Assembly (NCBI RefSeq): GCF_002895925.1
Contig: NZ_NWUO01000005.1
Location: forward strand, 1-64,000
Source: Mixta theicola
Lineage (GTDB): Bacteria > Pseudomonadota > Gammaproteobacteria > Enterobacterales > Enterobacteriaceae
DNA: 64,000 nt
Direction: 5' to 3'
In this document: positions 1-8,036 of the stretch, one piece after another
Layout of the letters: each line of letters starts with the position of its first letter
Numbering within the stretch: the stretch's first letter is position 1
The notes under the pieces: generated by a model
What the model saw: only the letters and a program-made list of their open reading frames with translations
What the model was told of the DNA's origin: nothing
Database searches by the model: none
Position numbers and translations under genes: made by a program

Positions 1-62
1 CGGTCGGCCAGCACAGTCGCCAGCTGCACCGGCGATACGGCAAATTGTAACTCTGTATCCAT
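1..62 (-). CDS. 5' end of an unidentified gene, cut by window edge
   Basis: The minus strand opens with an ATG at 62 and reads MDTELQFAVSPVQLATVLAD to the edge without a stop. A good Shine-Dalgarno (AGGGAG) lies about 7 bases upstream, so the start looks real. Only some 20 residues are visible and I do not recognise the family. It lies next to phage-derived fragments, so it may belong to the same mobile element or be a neighbouring accessory gene. Confidence 0.5.
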   Translation of the reverse strand, partial: MDTELQFAVSPVQLATVLAD

Positions 63-98
63 ATAACGCTCCCTGTTAAGATAAAGCCTGTTTTAAAA

Positions 99-131
99 CA
101 ACGTGTTGTATATAAAACAACCAACACGTTA
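99..131. promoter_or_regulatory. Inverted repeat upstream of the edge gene, operator-like
   Basis: CAACGTGTTG at 99-108 and CAACACGTT at 122-130 form an inverted repeat with a 9-base perfect match. The 13-base spacer is AT-rich. It lies 35-70 bases upstream of the ATG at 62, where a promoter and operator would be expected. Each arm is itself nearly palindromic, so either a dimeric repressor or two stacked sites are possible. No regulator is identified. Confidence 0.3.
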
Positions 132-140
132 ACACTTACC

Positions 141-464
141 ATGCCCCCGGTAAACAAAACGCCGGGATGTGACATGTTTCGCGGAATGTCATCAGTTATC
201 AGATCGGGCGTATCAAGCCAGGCCTCGACAGTTTCCAGCCATGCATCCTTAATCGTGTACGGCTACGCCGAGTCGCTCCGCATCGCGGAACTGAATTCCG
301 CCCTGTTTAAACCGCTCCCGCGCCTCCGTCCACAGCTGCAGCAGGTCGCGCTGGACAGCGCCGATAGCGACCGGGCGCAGCACGTCAACAGGCAGCCACC
401 GCCGGTTAACCAGCACTGGAGCGAAAAACGTAGCGACTTCTGCCTGATGCATAAGCTGCGCCTG
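141..464 (-). pseudogene. C-terminal remnant of a VapE-like phage replication ATPase
   Basis: On the minus strand from 464 to about 249 the frame reads a segment with RRWLPVDV, then RDLLQLWTEAR and a GGI..DAERL stretch. This resembles the conserved C-terminal part of VapE/VirE-type P-loop proteins of phages and satellites (pattern NRRFxPV, then RDQLWAEA). After a stop at 249 the similarity continues in another frame with DAWLETVEAWLD and related residues, so a frameshift separates the two parts. The ATPase core is missing upstream, where a stop closes the frame at 465. The plus-strand ORF over 141-485 is a shadow. The family assignment is from memory of the motif pattern. Confidence 0.45.
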
Positions 465-484
465 TCACAAACGGGGAAAAACTG

Positions 485-556
485 ATGCGATACAGTACGT
501 TGTGTTTCGCGCTATGCCTCCTGTTTTGGCTCGGCGTTTGGGGGATTTTTTCATGA
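485..556 (+). CDS. Small hydrophobic 23-residue peptide ORF
   Basis: An ATG at 485 starts a 23-codon ORF (MRYSTLCFALCLLFWLGVWG...) that is almost entirely hydrophobic, as a single membrane segment would be. Its TGA overlaps the ATG of the next ORF (ATGA at 553-556), the layout of translationally coupled phage genes. I see no strong ribosome-binding site. It may be a leftover membrane peptide of the phage module that carried the VRR-NUC gene, or chance. Confidence 0.3.
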   Translation: MRYSTLCFALCLLFWLGVWGIFS

Positions 557-675
557 CATACACACGCGAAAGTCTCATCGAAAAGCACCTCGTCGCTGAA
601 GTGAAAAAGGCGGGCGGAGTTGCTTACAAATTCATATCGCCGGGACGCGCAGCCGCACCGGAATATCCTCAATAG
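553..675 (+). pseudogene. Truncated VRR-NUC domain nuclease (N-terminal fragment)
   Basis: This 40-residue ORF begins with the hallmark of phage VRR-NUC proteins: SLIEKHLV, then KKAGGVAYKFISPGR. In intact members this stretch is followed at once by an RGVPDR-type catalytic motif. Here the similarity stops after SPGR at about 647 and the frame runs into integrase DNA read on the wrong strand. The nuclease active site is therefore gone. VRR-NUC proteins are holliday-junction-type or flap nucleases of phages. This is a deletion-junction relic, not a working gene. Confidence 0.6.
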
Positions 676-1085
676 GAACCCCGGCAAAAGCACCGCGCAT
701 GTGCTTTAATACGGTCGAGGTGTATAGCGCTTGCGTTTTTGGGCGCAGCGCCACGCGCACATAATTTTCTTCCCAATAGTTCAGGCAGTCTTTAACGGTC
801 GGCTTGGCTTTGATCGCGCTGGCGTTCACCATCGCACGCGGATTTATCCCCCGATCCAGGTACTCTTTGAGGTCTGCGGCTTTATTCCGGGCGTCGCGTA
901 ATGTCATGGCAGGATAACGCCCCAGCCCCAACCGGTGCTGCTTACCCTCCCAACGGTAACGGAAGAAAACTAATAACGCCCTTTGGCGTAATGCGCAGGT
1001 CAAGACCGTCTGAATCCGTTATTTCTGCCGGGCCTGAATATGGTTTACCATAAAGAGAACGTAGCTTCGTATCGCTGATAGCCAT
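645..1085 (-). pseudogene. P4-type integrase remnant, frameshifted and C-terminally truncated
   Basis: Starting at the ATG at 1085 the minus strand encodes MAISDTKLRSLYGKPY and GLDLRITPKG, the N-terminal DUF4102-type arm-binding domain of P4-family tyrosine recombinases. Near 975 the frame shifts. It resumes as FRYRWEGKQHRLGLGRYPAMTL, followed by the SAM-like core-binding region (KDCLNYWEENYV, LRPKTQALYTSTVLKHM). The similarity ends at GVPIEDIPVR near 650, where it meets the VRR-NUC fragment. The whole catalytic domain (R..HxxR..Y) is missing. At about 145 residues out of roughly 400 it cannot recombine. Confidence 0.8.
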
Positions 1086-1244
1086 AATAGTTTTTGATAC
1101 TCAAATAAAAGCTAATTATGTACTCATTGCCAAGTGTACCAATGAAAACAAAGCCGAACGCAGGCGAACAAATGAAAACAAAAAATCGTAAAAATACATG
1201 AAAATACAAGTCATTAAGCAAACAAACAAAGGCAATCAAAAACA

Positions 1245-2672
1245 GTGACGGACAAACAAAAGCAGCCTACCTTCCTCTTTCATGATTACGAAACCTTCGG
1301 TAAAAGCCCGGCGCTGGATCGGCCGGCGCAGTTTGCCGGGATCCGCACCGATATGGATTTCAATATTATCGGCGAACCGGAAGTGTTTTATTGCCAGCCC
1401 GCCGACGATTATCTGCCGCAGCCGGAAGCGGTGATGATTACCGGCATTACGCCACAGCTGGCACGGGCGCGCGGCGTTAAGGAAGCGGAATTCGCACGGC
1501 GCATTCATGAAATTTTTACCGTCGAAAACACCTGCGTGGTGGGCTATAACAACGTGCGCTTCGATGATGAAGTGACGCGCAATATTTTCTATCGCAACTT
1601 CTACGATCCCTACGCCTGGAGCTGGCAAAACGGCAATTCGCGCTGGGATCTGTTGGATGTGATGCGCGCCTGCTATGCGCTGCGCCCGGAAGGCATTATC
1701 TGGCCGGAAAACGAGGATGGCTTGCCGAGCTTTAAGCTGGAACAGCTAACGCAGGCCAACGGCGTGGAACATAGCCAGGCGCATGATGCGATGTCGGACG
1801 TGTATGCCACCATTGCTATGGCGAAGCTGGTAAAAACCAAACAGCCGAAGCTGTTTGATTACCTCTTCAGCCACCGCACCAAACAGAAAATCAATACGCT
1901 GATTGATATTCCGCAAATGAAGCCGCTGATGCATATTTCCGGCATGTTTGGCGCGCTGCGCGGTAACACCAGCTGGATTGCGCCGCTGGCCTGGCATCCG
2001 GAAAATCGTAATGCGCTGATCGTTTGCGACCTGGCCGGCGATATTACGCCGCTGCTGGAGCTGGACGCCGATGCGTTGCGCCAGCGCCTTTATACGCCGC
2101 GCCAGCAGCTGGGCGATGATGCCGCCGTGCCGATTAAACTGGTGCATATCAATAAATGCCCGGTACTGGCACCTGCTAACACGCTGCGCCCGGAGGATGC
2201 CGGACGGCTTGGCATCGATCGCCAGCGCTGCCTGAATAATCTGGCGCAGCTGCGCCAGCATACCGAGATCCGCGAAAAGGTGGTTGCGCTGTATGCCGAA
2301 GCGGAGCCCTTTACCCCCTCGCAGGATGTCGATGCCCGGCTGTATAACGGCTTTTTCAGCGATGCCGACAAAGCGGCGATGAACATTATTCAGCAAACCG
2401 CGCCCGTTAATTTGCCCGCGCTCGACCTGACCTTCAACGATGACCGCATCGCCCAGCTGCTGTTTCGCTATCGTGCGCGTAATTTTCCCGGCACGCTCGA
2501 CGACAGCGAGCAGCAGCGCTGGCTACAGCATCGCCGTGAGGTTTTAAACAGCGAGCGCATTGAATCCTTCCTGCTGGAGCTGGAGTCGCTGGCTAGCCTG
2601 CACGACGGAGATAACGAAAAATTAGCGCAGCTAAAGGCGCTGTACGACTACGCACGCGAGCTGGTTTCATAA
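1245..2672 (+). CDS. sbcB: Exodeoxyribonuclease I
   Basis: SbcB degrades single-stranded DNA 3' to 5' and acts in mismatch repair and recombination with SSB. The 475-residue product matches the E. coli protein along its full length. It has the DEDDh nuclease fold: D and E in FLFHDYETFG (residues 14 and 16), the central NVRFDDEVTRN motif, and H/D of SHAHDAM-like AHDAMSDVYAT near residues 180-185. The SH3-like and helical C-terminal parts follow. The start is a GTG at 1245 with only a weak upstream AAGG, chosen because it matches the E. coli N-terminus. The gene stands alone, between the phage scar and a bidirectional terminator. Confidence 0.96.
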   Translation: MTDKQKQPTFLFHDYETFGKSPALDRPAQFAGIRTDMDFNIIGEPEVFYCQPADDYLPQPEAVMITGITPQLARARGVKEAEFARRIHEIFTVENTCVVGYNNVRFDDEVTRNIFYRNFYDPYAWSWQNGNSRWDLLDVMRACYALRPEGIIWPENEDGLPSFKLEQLTQANGVEHSQAHDAMSDVYATIAMAKLVKTKQPKLFDYLFSHRTKQKINTLIDIPQMKPLMHISGMFGALRGNTSWIAPLAWHPENRNALIVCDLAGDITPLLELDADALRQRLYTPRQQLGDDAAVPIKLVHINKCPVLAPANTLRPEDAGRLGIDRQRCLNNLAQLRQHTEIREKVVALYAEAEPFTPSQDVDARLYNGFFSDADKAAMNIIQQTAPVNLPALDLTFNDDRIAQLLFRYRARNFPGTLDDSEQQRWLQHRREVLNSERIESFLLELESLASLHDGDNEKLAQLKALYDYARELVS

Positions 2673-2702
2673 AAAAAGCCGTCCTGATGGACGGCTTTTT
2701 TC
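2671..2702. terminator. Bidirectional terminator between sbcB and yfaZ
   Basis: A run of A, the stem AAGCCGTCC / GGACGGCTT with the loop TGAT, and a run of T form a hairpin with U-tracts on both strands. It begins at the sbcB stop and can end both convergent genes. Confidence 0.85.
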
Positions 2703-2719
2703 TGTGTTTCGCTAAGGCA

Positions 2720-3265
2720 TCAGAAGCGCAGCGAGGCGCCGATATAAGGGCCGTCAGCCAGCACGTTATCTTTACGATCGCCTTTATTGTTCAGCTCGGC
2801 ATATTTATAGCCAACGCGCACGTTCAGCAGCGAAATCGGCGTAAAGCTAATGCCGCCGGACGCTTCCTGATAGCTGTCAAGATGATCGGTAAAGGCTTCC
2901 GGTGAATAGTAATATTCACCGTACAGGCCGATCATCTTAGTCACCGGAATGCTGACGCCAGCGCCTACGGCGGCGGCAAAACCATCTTTACCGTCTTCCG
3001 GATCGATCCACATCGCTTTAATGCCGGGCGACAGGAAAACAGAACCGACTTCTACGTTATAGCCCAGACGCAGACCGGAAACGTCGCCGTCATGGTCGCT
3101 GCGCATCCAGTTGCCGGACAGGCTCAGGCCAGGGGAAGTGGTGCCCAGCCCAACGTTCAGGTTGGTGTAATGTTCACCCACATCAACGCTGCCTTCGATA
3201 GCCTGCGCCGCTCCCGTTGCCAGCATCAGCGCAAGACCGCTGCTTACCACTACTTTTTTAAACAT
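2720..3265 (-). CDS. yfaZ: YfaZ-family outer-membrane protein
   Basis: The product is a 181-residue protein starting at the ATG at 3265, which has GGAG six bases upstream; an in-frame ATG four codons earlier lacks one. It has a cleavable signal peptide (MFKKVVVSSGLALML...AQA), then alternating beta-strand sequence ending in the aromatic-terminated GPYIGASLRF typical of outer-membrane barrels. Segments such as GLRLGYNVEVG, SIPVTKMIGLYGEYYYSPE and NVRVGYKYAELN fit the YfaZ family, whose function is unknown. It is monocistronic and convergent with sbcB. In E. coli yfaZ lies elsewhere, so this is a family-level call. Confidence 0.8.
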   Translation of the reverse strand: MFKKVVVSSGLALMLATGAAQAIEGSVDVGEHYTNLNVGLGTTSPGLSLSGNWMRSDHDGDVSGLRLGYNVEVGSVFLSPGIKAMWIDPEDGKDGFAAAVGAGVSIPVTKMIGLYGEYYYSPEAFTDHLDSYQEASGGISFTPISLLNVRVGYKYAELNNKGDRKDNVLADGPYIGASLRF

Positions 3266-3423
3266 TGCCAACTCCATTGATTCAGGCAGAAATTGCTGGC
3301 GCAGGGTAACCAGGCGCGCGGCCGGTTACAAGGGCTTTTGTCTGAGTCAGCGGGGTCGGAAAGCCCGACGGTTAAGCATTGCGCTCGCGTCGGCGAAAGG
3401 CGTCATGCTGATAGTCATGCCAG

Positions 3424-3453
3424 TAAAAAAGGCCAGACTTTCGTCTGGCCTTA
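3424..3453 (-). terminator. Rho-independent terminator of plaP
   Basis: GGCCAGAC-tttc-GTCTGGCC (3431-3450) is preceded on the plus strand by AAAAAA. On the minus strand this is a perfect 8-bp stem followed by a U-run, about 50 bases past the plaP stop. Confidence 0.85.
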
Positions 3454-3502
3454 GCACCCTGCTCTTAAAGGGAGCACAGGCGTTTTATCGTCAATGGCTG
3501 AA

Positions 3503-4864
3503 TCAGAGAGATTCTTCGCTGTACTGCGGCACCGGATTACGGAAGCTGCGGGTTACAGCGGCGAGATAAATAATCCCGACCGCGGCCCAAATCAGCCCCA
3601 GCACCATTGAGCTCTCTTCCAGGTTAACCCAGAGCGCCCCTACCGTCAGCGCGCCGCACAGCGGCAGCAGCAGATAGCGGATATTGTCCATCAGCGTCTG
3701 GCGACGCTTTTCGCGGATCCAGAACTGCGCGATGACCGACAGGTTAACGAAGGTAAAGGCCACCAGCGCGCCGAAGTTAATCAGCGCCGTCGCCGTCACC
3801 AGGTCAAAGCGGATCGCCAGCAGCGCAATGGCGCCAACCAGCAGCACGTTCAGCGCCGGGGTGCGCCATTTCGGATGTACGTAGCCGAAGAAGCGCTCCG
3901 GGAACACGCCGTCGCGTCCCATTACATACATCAGTCGGCTTACGCCCGCATGCGCCGCCATGCCGGAAGCCAGCACCGTAATGCAGGAGAAAATCAGAAT
4001 ACCGAACTGGAAGGTTTTACCCGCCACGTACAGCATGATTTCCGGCTGCGAGGCGTCAGGATCCTTAAAGCGCGAAATATCCGGGAAATAGAGCTGCAGG
4101 AAGTAAGAGACCACGATAAAGATGATGCCGCCTACCAGCGCCGTCAGGAAAATGGCTTTAGGAATAACGCGCTCTGCATCTTTGGTCTCTTCGGAAAGCG
4201 AACTGATGCCGTCGAAGCCCAGGAACGAGAAGCAAAGGATGGTTGCACCGGTGATCATCGGCACCACGTGCGCATTCTCCGACCAGAACGGACGGCTGCT
4301 AACCAGCGTGCCCGCCCCTTCGCCGTGTGCGACGCCGTAAATCACCATGCCCGTTAGCACGATCATTACCGCGACCTGCAGCACCACGATCAGGCTGTTG
4401 AAGTTTGCCACAGTTTTAATGCCGCGCAGGTTAGTCAGCGTCATAAAGCCAACCAGCAGCACCACGAAGATCCAGGATGGCAGATCCGGCACCAGCGCTT
4501 CGAAATAAATTTTAGCCAGCAGGATGTTGATCATCGGCATAAACAGATAATCAAGCAGCGATGACCAGCCAACCATAAAGCCGACGTGCGGGCTGATGGT
4601 TTTCTGTGCGTAGGTATAAGCGGAGCCTGCTGATGGGAAGCGGTGTACCAGCTTACCGTAGCTCAGCGCCGTAAACAGGATCGCAACCAACGCAAAGGCG
4701 TAGGCGGTGGCGACGTGACCGTCGGTCAGCCCGGAAACGATACCGAAAGTATCAAACAGCGTCATCGGCTGCATGTAGGCCAGACCAATCATCACCACCG
4801 GTAATAAGGTCAGCGTTTTTTTCAGCTGCGCGCGCGGCTGTGCGGTATGGGTATTATGCGTCAT
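3503..4864 (-). CDS. plaP: PlaP-type putrescine:proton importer (APC family)
   Basis: The 453-residue inner-membrane transporter has about 12 hydrophobic segments. It matches E. coli PlaP (YeeF) more closely than PuuP. The N-terminus reads [27 protein letters not shown], given here as [10 protein letters not shown] then [10 protein letters not shown], and the C-terminus ends [11 protein letters not shown] as in PlaP. The loop [13 protein letters not shown] is shared by both importers. The location between sbcB and his is that of plaP in E. coli. Next to puuEA and puuDRB it probably supplies putrescine to that pathway in place of the absent puuP. The start ATG at 4864 has a G-rich Shine-Dalgarno and overlaps the end of an upstream leader ORF by 11 bases. 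Confidence 0.92.
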   Translation of the reverse strand: MTHNTHTAQPRAQLKKTLTLLPVVMIGLAYMQPMTLFDTFGIVSGLTDGHVATAYAFALVAILFTALSYGKLVHRFPSAGSAYTYAQKTISPHVGFMVGWSSLLDYLFMPMINILLAKIYFEALVPDLPSWIFVVLLVGFMTLTNLRGIKTVANFNSLIVVLQVAVMIVLTGMVIYGVAHGEGAGTLVSSRPFWSENAHVVPMITGATILCFSFLGFDGISSLSEETKDAERVIPKAIFLTALVGGIIFIVVSYFLQLYFPDISRFKDPDASQPEIMLYVAGKTFQFGILIFSCITVLASGMAAHAGVSRLMYVMGRDGVFPERFFGYVHPKWRTPALNVLLVGAIALLAIRFDLVTATALINFGALVAFTFVNLSVIAQFWIREKRRQTLMDNIRYLLLPLCGALTVGALWVNLEESSMVLGLIWAAVGIIYLAAVTRSFRNPVPQYSEESL

Positions 4865-5045
4865 GGTTTAGTCCCCCCATAGCGGCGGCCTGATTGGGGC
4901 GAACCACAGGGAAACTTCGCGCTATGCGAGAAAGATTCTTCAGAGGCGTGAGGGAAGAAGCGTCGGTAAGGCTGCCGATCGCGCCATAATCATCACGAAG
5001 TCGAACACCAGCGAAAGCCAGTGAGAAGTTAACGAGTTGCCCCAT
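4854..5045 (-). CDS. Leader ORF in front of plaP (possible YoeI-like leader)
   Basis: This 63-codon ORF ([21 protein letters not shown]...) starts at 5045 with AAGGAA nine to ten bases upstream, and its stop lies inside the start of plaP (11-base overlap). E. coli has a small protein, YoeI, annotated at the same place upstream of plaP, and as I recall it also begins MGQ. Only the first 12 or so residues look alike, and the later part is low in protein character. It may be a short regulatory leader that couples translation to plaP rather than a stable protein. The strand, spacing and overlap are seen; the regulatory role is inferred. Confidence 0.4.
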   Translation of the reverse strand: MGQLVNFSLAFAGVRLRDDYGAIGSLTDASSLTPLKNLSRIARSFPVVRPNQAAAMGGLNHDA

Positions 5046-5137
5046 CTTGTTTTCCTTTAAACCACACGGTAAACGTGTTACGTGTATCTATCCGGCACGT
5101 TGGCCGGCCTCTTGTATGGATTAGCCTGATTAAATGC

Positions 5138-5173
5138 AAAAAAATAACCGACGCGTAAAGCGCCGGTTATTTC
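5138..5173 (-). terminator. Terminator after puuEA
   Basis: AATAACCGaCGC and GCGcCGGTTATT (5144-5172) pair around a GTAAA loop with one mismatch. On the minus strand the hairpin is followed by a run of seven U. It lies directly after the puuE stop. Confidence 0.8.
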
Positions 5174-5174
5174 T

Positions 5175-6473
5175 CTATTTTGCAGGGCGCATATTCTGCA
5201 CTACCTGGAGGGAGGATGACAAGATGTTGAGACCTTCAGATACAATTTCTTTTTCCGCCGTTAACGGGATCAGAAAGCGGATAACGTTGGCCCGCACGCC
5301 ACAGGCAAGCAGCACCAGCCCCTGACGCCCCGCTTCCTGCACCAGCGCCTGGGTAAGCGCCTTCGCCGGACGTTGCGCATCGCCCTCTTCCACCAGCTCT
5401 ATGGCGATCATCGCCCCAAGATGACGGATATCGCCGATGCAGTCGTACTGCGCCGCCAGCTGCTGCAAGAAGGCCACCACCTGTTCGCCCTGCTGCTGCG
5501 CGCGCCGGTTAAGCTGCTCGCGTTCGATAATCTCCACCACCGCCAGCGCCGCGGCAACGCCCATCGGCGAGCCGGCGTAGGTGCCGCCCAGCCCGCCCGC
5601 CTGCGCTTTTTGCATCAGCGACGCGCGACCGACCACCGCCGACAGCGGGAAGCCGCCGGCCAGGCTTTTCGCCATAGTAATCAAATCAGGCTCGACGCCG
5701 CTGTGCTCGATGGCGAAGGTTTTGCCGGTGCGGCAGAATCCGCTCTGGATCTCATCGGCGATCAGCACAATGCCGTGCTCGTCGCAGAGCTGGCGCAGCT
5801 GGCGCATAAAGTTGGGCGAAGCGGCGTAAAATCCGCCCTCGCCCTGTACCGGTTCAATAATAATGGCCGCCACATCATCCGGGGAAACGTCAGCAGCAAA
5901 AATGCCCTGCAGCGCGCCCAGCGCCTGGCTTTCGCTGATGCCCAGATAGCTGGCGGGATAGGGAGCATGAAAGATGCCGCCCGGAAAAGGCCCATACCCT
6001 TTTTTATAAGGCTGCACTTTACCGGTCAGCGCCATCCCCAATAGCGTACGTCCATGAAAGCCGCCGCGAAAGGCGATCACGCCGGAGCGACCGGTGGCGA
6101 TACGCGCCACCTTTATCGCGTTTTCTACCGCTTCGGCGCCGGTCGACATCAGCAGCGTTTGCGTCGGCCCGGCAATGGGCACCAGCGCATTCAGCTTTTC
6201 CGCCAGCTCAACATAACTGCCGTAGGGCGTGACCTGAAAGCAGGGATGGATAAAGCATTCCAGCTGCGCCTGTACCGCACGCATCACATCCGGGTGATTA
6301 TGGCCGGTATTTAATACCGCAATACCCGCAGCGAAATCGATATAGCGTCGCCCTTCGACATCCCACAGCTCGGCGTTGCGCGCTTTGGCGATATACACCT
6401 GTAGCGAGTTGCCGACGCCAGGCGTGACCGCCGCCTCGCGCCGCGCCTGCCACTGTTGATTGGTTTGCATCAT
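5175..6473 (-). CDS. puuE: 4-aminobutyrate aminotransferase PuuE
   Basis: This PLP-dependent class-III aminotransferase transfers the amino group of GABA to 2-oxoglutarate, the last step of the Puu putrescine pathway. It has about 432 residues, close to GabT/PuuE. Motifs seen are STGAEAVENAIKVAR, FRGGFHGRT, IIIEPVQGEGG, LIADEIQSGFCRTG (PLP-contacting Asp) and TMAKSLAGGFPLSAV (Schiff-base Lys). The start was set at the ATG pair at 6473/6470, since GAGGTGA just upstream serves as Shine-Dalgarno and the GTG at 6479 lies inside it. It follows puuA by about 7 bases in one operon. GabT is the alternative name; the puu context decides. Confidence 0.88.
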   Translation of the reverse strand: MMQTNQQWQARREAAVTPGVGNSLQVYIAKARNAELWDVEGRRYIDFAAGIAVLNTGHNHPDVMRAVQAQLECFIHPCFQVTPYGSYVELAEKLNALVPIAGPTQTLLMSTGAEAVENAIKVARIATGRSGVIAFRGGFHGRTLLGMALTGKVQPYKKGYGPFPGGIFHAPYPASYLGISESQALGALQGIFAADVSPDDVAAIIIEPVQGEGGFYAASPNFMRQLRQLCDEHGIVLIADEIQSGFCRTGKTFAIEHSGVEPDLITMAKSLAGGFPLSAVVGRASLMQKAQAGGLGGTYAGSPMGVAAALAVVEIIEREQLNRRAQQQGEQVVAFLQQLAAQYDCIGDIRHLGAMIAIELVEEGDAQRPAKALTQALVQEAGRQGLVLLACGVRANVIRFLIPLTAEKEIVSEGLNILSSSLQVVQNMRPAK

Positions 6474-6480
6474 GATCACC

Positions 6481-7896
6481 TCAGGCGTTTTTTAACATCC
6501 AGTCAATTTCTGTCGCGGTAATCAGCCGTTCAAACTGCATCAGCTCGTGATGTTTGCAGCAGTGCCAGACAAAGCTAAAGCGTTCGCCCAGCAGTTCCTG
6601 CAGCGCACGGCTGCGGGCAAACCGATCCAGCGCTTCGCTCTGCCGTACCGGCAGCGGCGAACCCTCCGCTTGATGTCCGTTGCCGGTCACCGGCGCCGGT
6701 AGCGCCAGCGCATTATCCAGCCCGTGTAAAATCCCGGCGAAAATAGCGGACATCACCAGCCAGGGATTGGCATCGGCCCCGGCAACGCGATATTCAACGC
6801 GGCGGTTTTCAATATCGCCGCAGGGAATGCGCAGCGCGACGGTGCGGTTGTTATGTCCCCATGAAGCCTGCAGCGGCACCCAGGATTCCGGGCAAAAGCG
6901 GCGATAGGCATTAACGTTCGGCGCAAGCAGCGCCATCGAGGCGGGCATCAGATCGATCATCCCGGCCAGCGCCCGCTTCAGCAGCGGCGAGTCGCTGTCG
7001 TCATCGCAGGCAAAGGCGTTATGGTCGGCGGCGTCCAGCATACTGACATGCACATGCATTCCGCTGCCGGCGTACTCTTCATACGGTTTCGCCATAAAGG
7101 TGGCGGTCATACCGTGGTTTTCCGCTACCTGGCGGATCAGCCGCTTAAGCTGGAGCGCATGATCGCAGGCGCTCAGCACGTTACGCGTATGCCGCAGGTT
7201 GATTTCGAACTGTCCGGGCGAAGCTTCCGCCAGCGCGCCGTCGGTAGGTATGCCCTGCAGCTGCGCCAGCCGATCGATATCGCCCAGCACTTGGGAGAAA
7301 TGGTCAAGATTATCGACGGAATAGACCTGGCTTTGCATACTGCGTTCATCGCTGCCGGGCGTACAGGGCGGCTGAATATAGCCTTCATGGTCGCGTTGTT
7401 TATCGACCAGATAGAACTCCAGCTCTACCGCTACCACCGGAAACAGTCCCCGGTTGCGCAAGCGCTGCCAGAGATTGTTAAGCACATTACGGGGTTCAAC
7501 GTCAAAGGGAGTGCCATCTTGATTACGCATGGTCAGCAGCAGCTGCGCGATGCGGTCGGGATCGGAAGCGGAAGGAACCAGCGTACCCTCAACGGGCGTA
7601 CAGATATTATCCGGCTCGCCCAGCGCCTGGCCTAATCCTGCCTGCTCGACGGTATTGCCCAGAATATCCATCGCGAATACCGAGGCCGGAAAGTAACAGC
7701 CCTTTTCCAGTTTCGCCAGGCTGCCTATCGGAATACGTTTACCGCGAAAAATACCGTTTAGATCGTTAAGAAGAATATCGACATATTGCGTTTCAGGATG
7801 GCGTTCCAGATAGGTTTTTATCTCATTCTGGAACGCGCTGGTTCGCATCTCTTCACTATGTCTTGTGAAGTCTTCTACTTCTACCAGGTTTGTCAT
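6481..7896 (-). CDS. puuA: Gamma-glutamylputrescine synthetase
   Basis: PuuA ligates glutamate to putrescine with ATP, the entry step of the Puu pathway. The 471-residue product has the glutamine-synthetase fold. Visible are the beta-grasp N-domain (YVDILLNDLNGIFRGKR), the metal-binding GLFPVVAVELEFYL, EASPGQFEINL, GSGMHVHVSM, and NRTVALRIPCG with the VEYRVAGADANPWL segment. The C-terminus LITATEIDWMLKNA matches E. coli PuuA. The start at 7896 gives MTNLVEVEDF as in E. coli METNIVEVEN; a G-rich Shine-Dalgarno precedes it. It is the first gene of puuA-puuE and is divergent from puuD, with a putative PuuR-controlled promoter between. Confidence 0.95.
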   Translation of the reverse strand: MTNLVEVEDFTRHSEEMRTSAFQNEIKTYLERHPETQYVDILLNDLNGIFRGKRIPIGSLAKLEKGCYFPASVFAMDILGNTVEQAGLGQALGEPDNICTPVEGTLVPSASDPDRIAQLLLTMRNQDGTPFDVEPRNVLNNLWQRLRNRGLFPVVAVELEFYLVDKQRDHEGYIQPPCTPGSDERSMQSQVYSVDNLDHFSQVLGDIDRLAQLQGIPTDGALAEASPGQFEINLRHTRNVLSACDHALQLKRLIRQVAENHGMTATFMAKPYEEYAGSGMHVHVSMLDAADHNAFACDDDSDSPLLKRALAGMIDLMPASMALLAPNVNAYRRFCPESWVPLQASWGHNNRTVALRIPCGDIENRRVEYRVAGADANPWLVMSAIFAGILHGLDNALALPAPVTGNGHQAEGSPLPVRQSEALDRFARSRALQELLGERFSFVWHCCKHHELMQFERLITATEIDWMLKNA

Positions 7897-7952
7897 GATC
7901 CCACCCGCCATTTACCGTTTTAGAAGGGTTATGCCTGCTGCTCAAAATAACG

Positions 7953-7981
7953 GCCATATTTAGAACATAGTCATAAGTCAA
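7953..7981 (-). promoter_or_regulatory. puuA promoter with putative PuuR box
   Basis: On the minus strand TTGACT (7976-7981) and TATGGC (7953-7958) are 17 bases apart, a plausible sigma-70 promoter. ATATTTAGAACA at 7956-7967 on the plus strand resembles the PuuR half-site as I remember it (AAAATATAATGAACA) and overlaps the -10 side. A repressor here would block puuA. The promoter is seen as a pattern; the binding is inferred. Confidence 0.4.
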
Positions 7982-8007
7982 AAAGTGTGCAAATGTTACA
8001 GGGTGGT

Positions 8008-8036
8008 TTGAATATTGAACAAAGCCTGACTAGATT
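8008..8036 (+). promoter_or_regulatory. puuD promoter with putative PuuR box
   Basis: TTGAAT (8008-8013) and TAGATT (8031-8036) are separated by 17 bases. AATATTGAACA at 8011-8021 resembles the PuuR box and covers the -35 side. Paired with the similar site at 7956-7967, it suggests one repressor controls both divergent operons, as in E. coli. Confidence 0.4.

Noticed and set aside
141-485. 114-codon plus-strand ORF
   Set aside because: It is antisense to the VapE-like remnant, whose motifs are recognisable on the minus strand; the plus-strand product has no family features.
1045-1245. Attachment site or tRNA next to the integrase remnant
   Set aside because: No tRNA-like cloverleaf or tRNA 3' end found between the integrase start and sbcB.
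1236-2386. Long minus-strand ORFs inside sbcB
   Set aside because: Shadows of the GC-rich sbcB coding strand; similar shadows occur in puuE, puuA, his genes, mdtA and yegD.
3503-4864. Calling the importer puuP
   Set aside because: The N- and C-terminal segments and the sbcB-his location fit PlaP better than PuuP, although the puu genes are adjacent.
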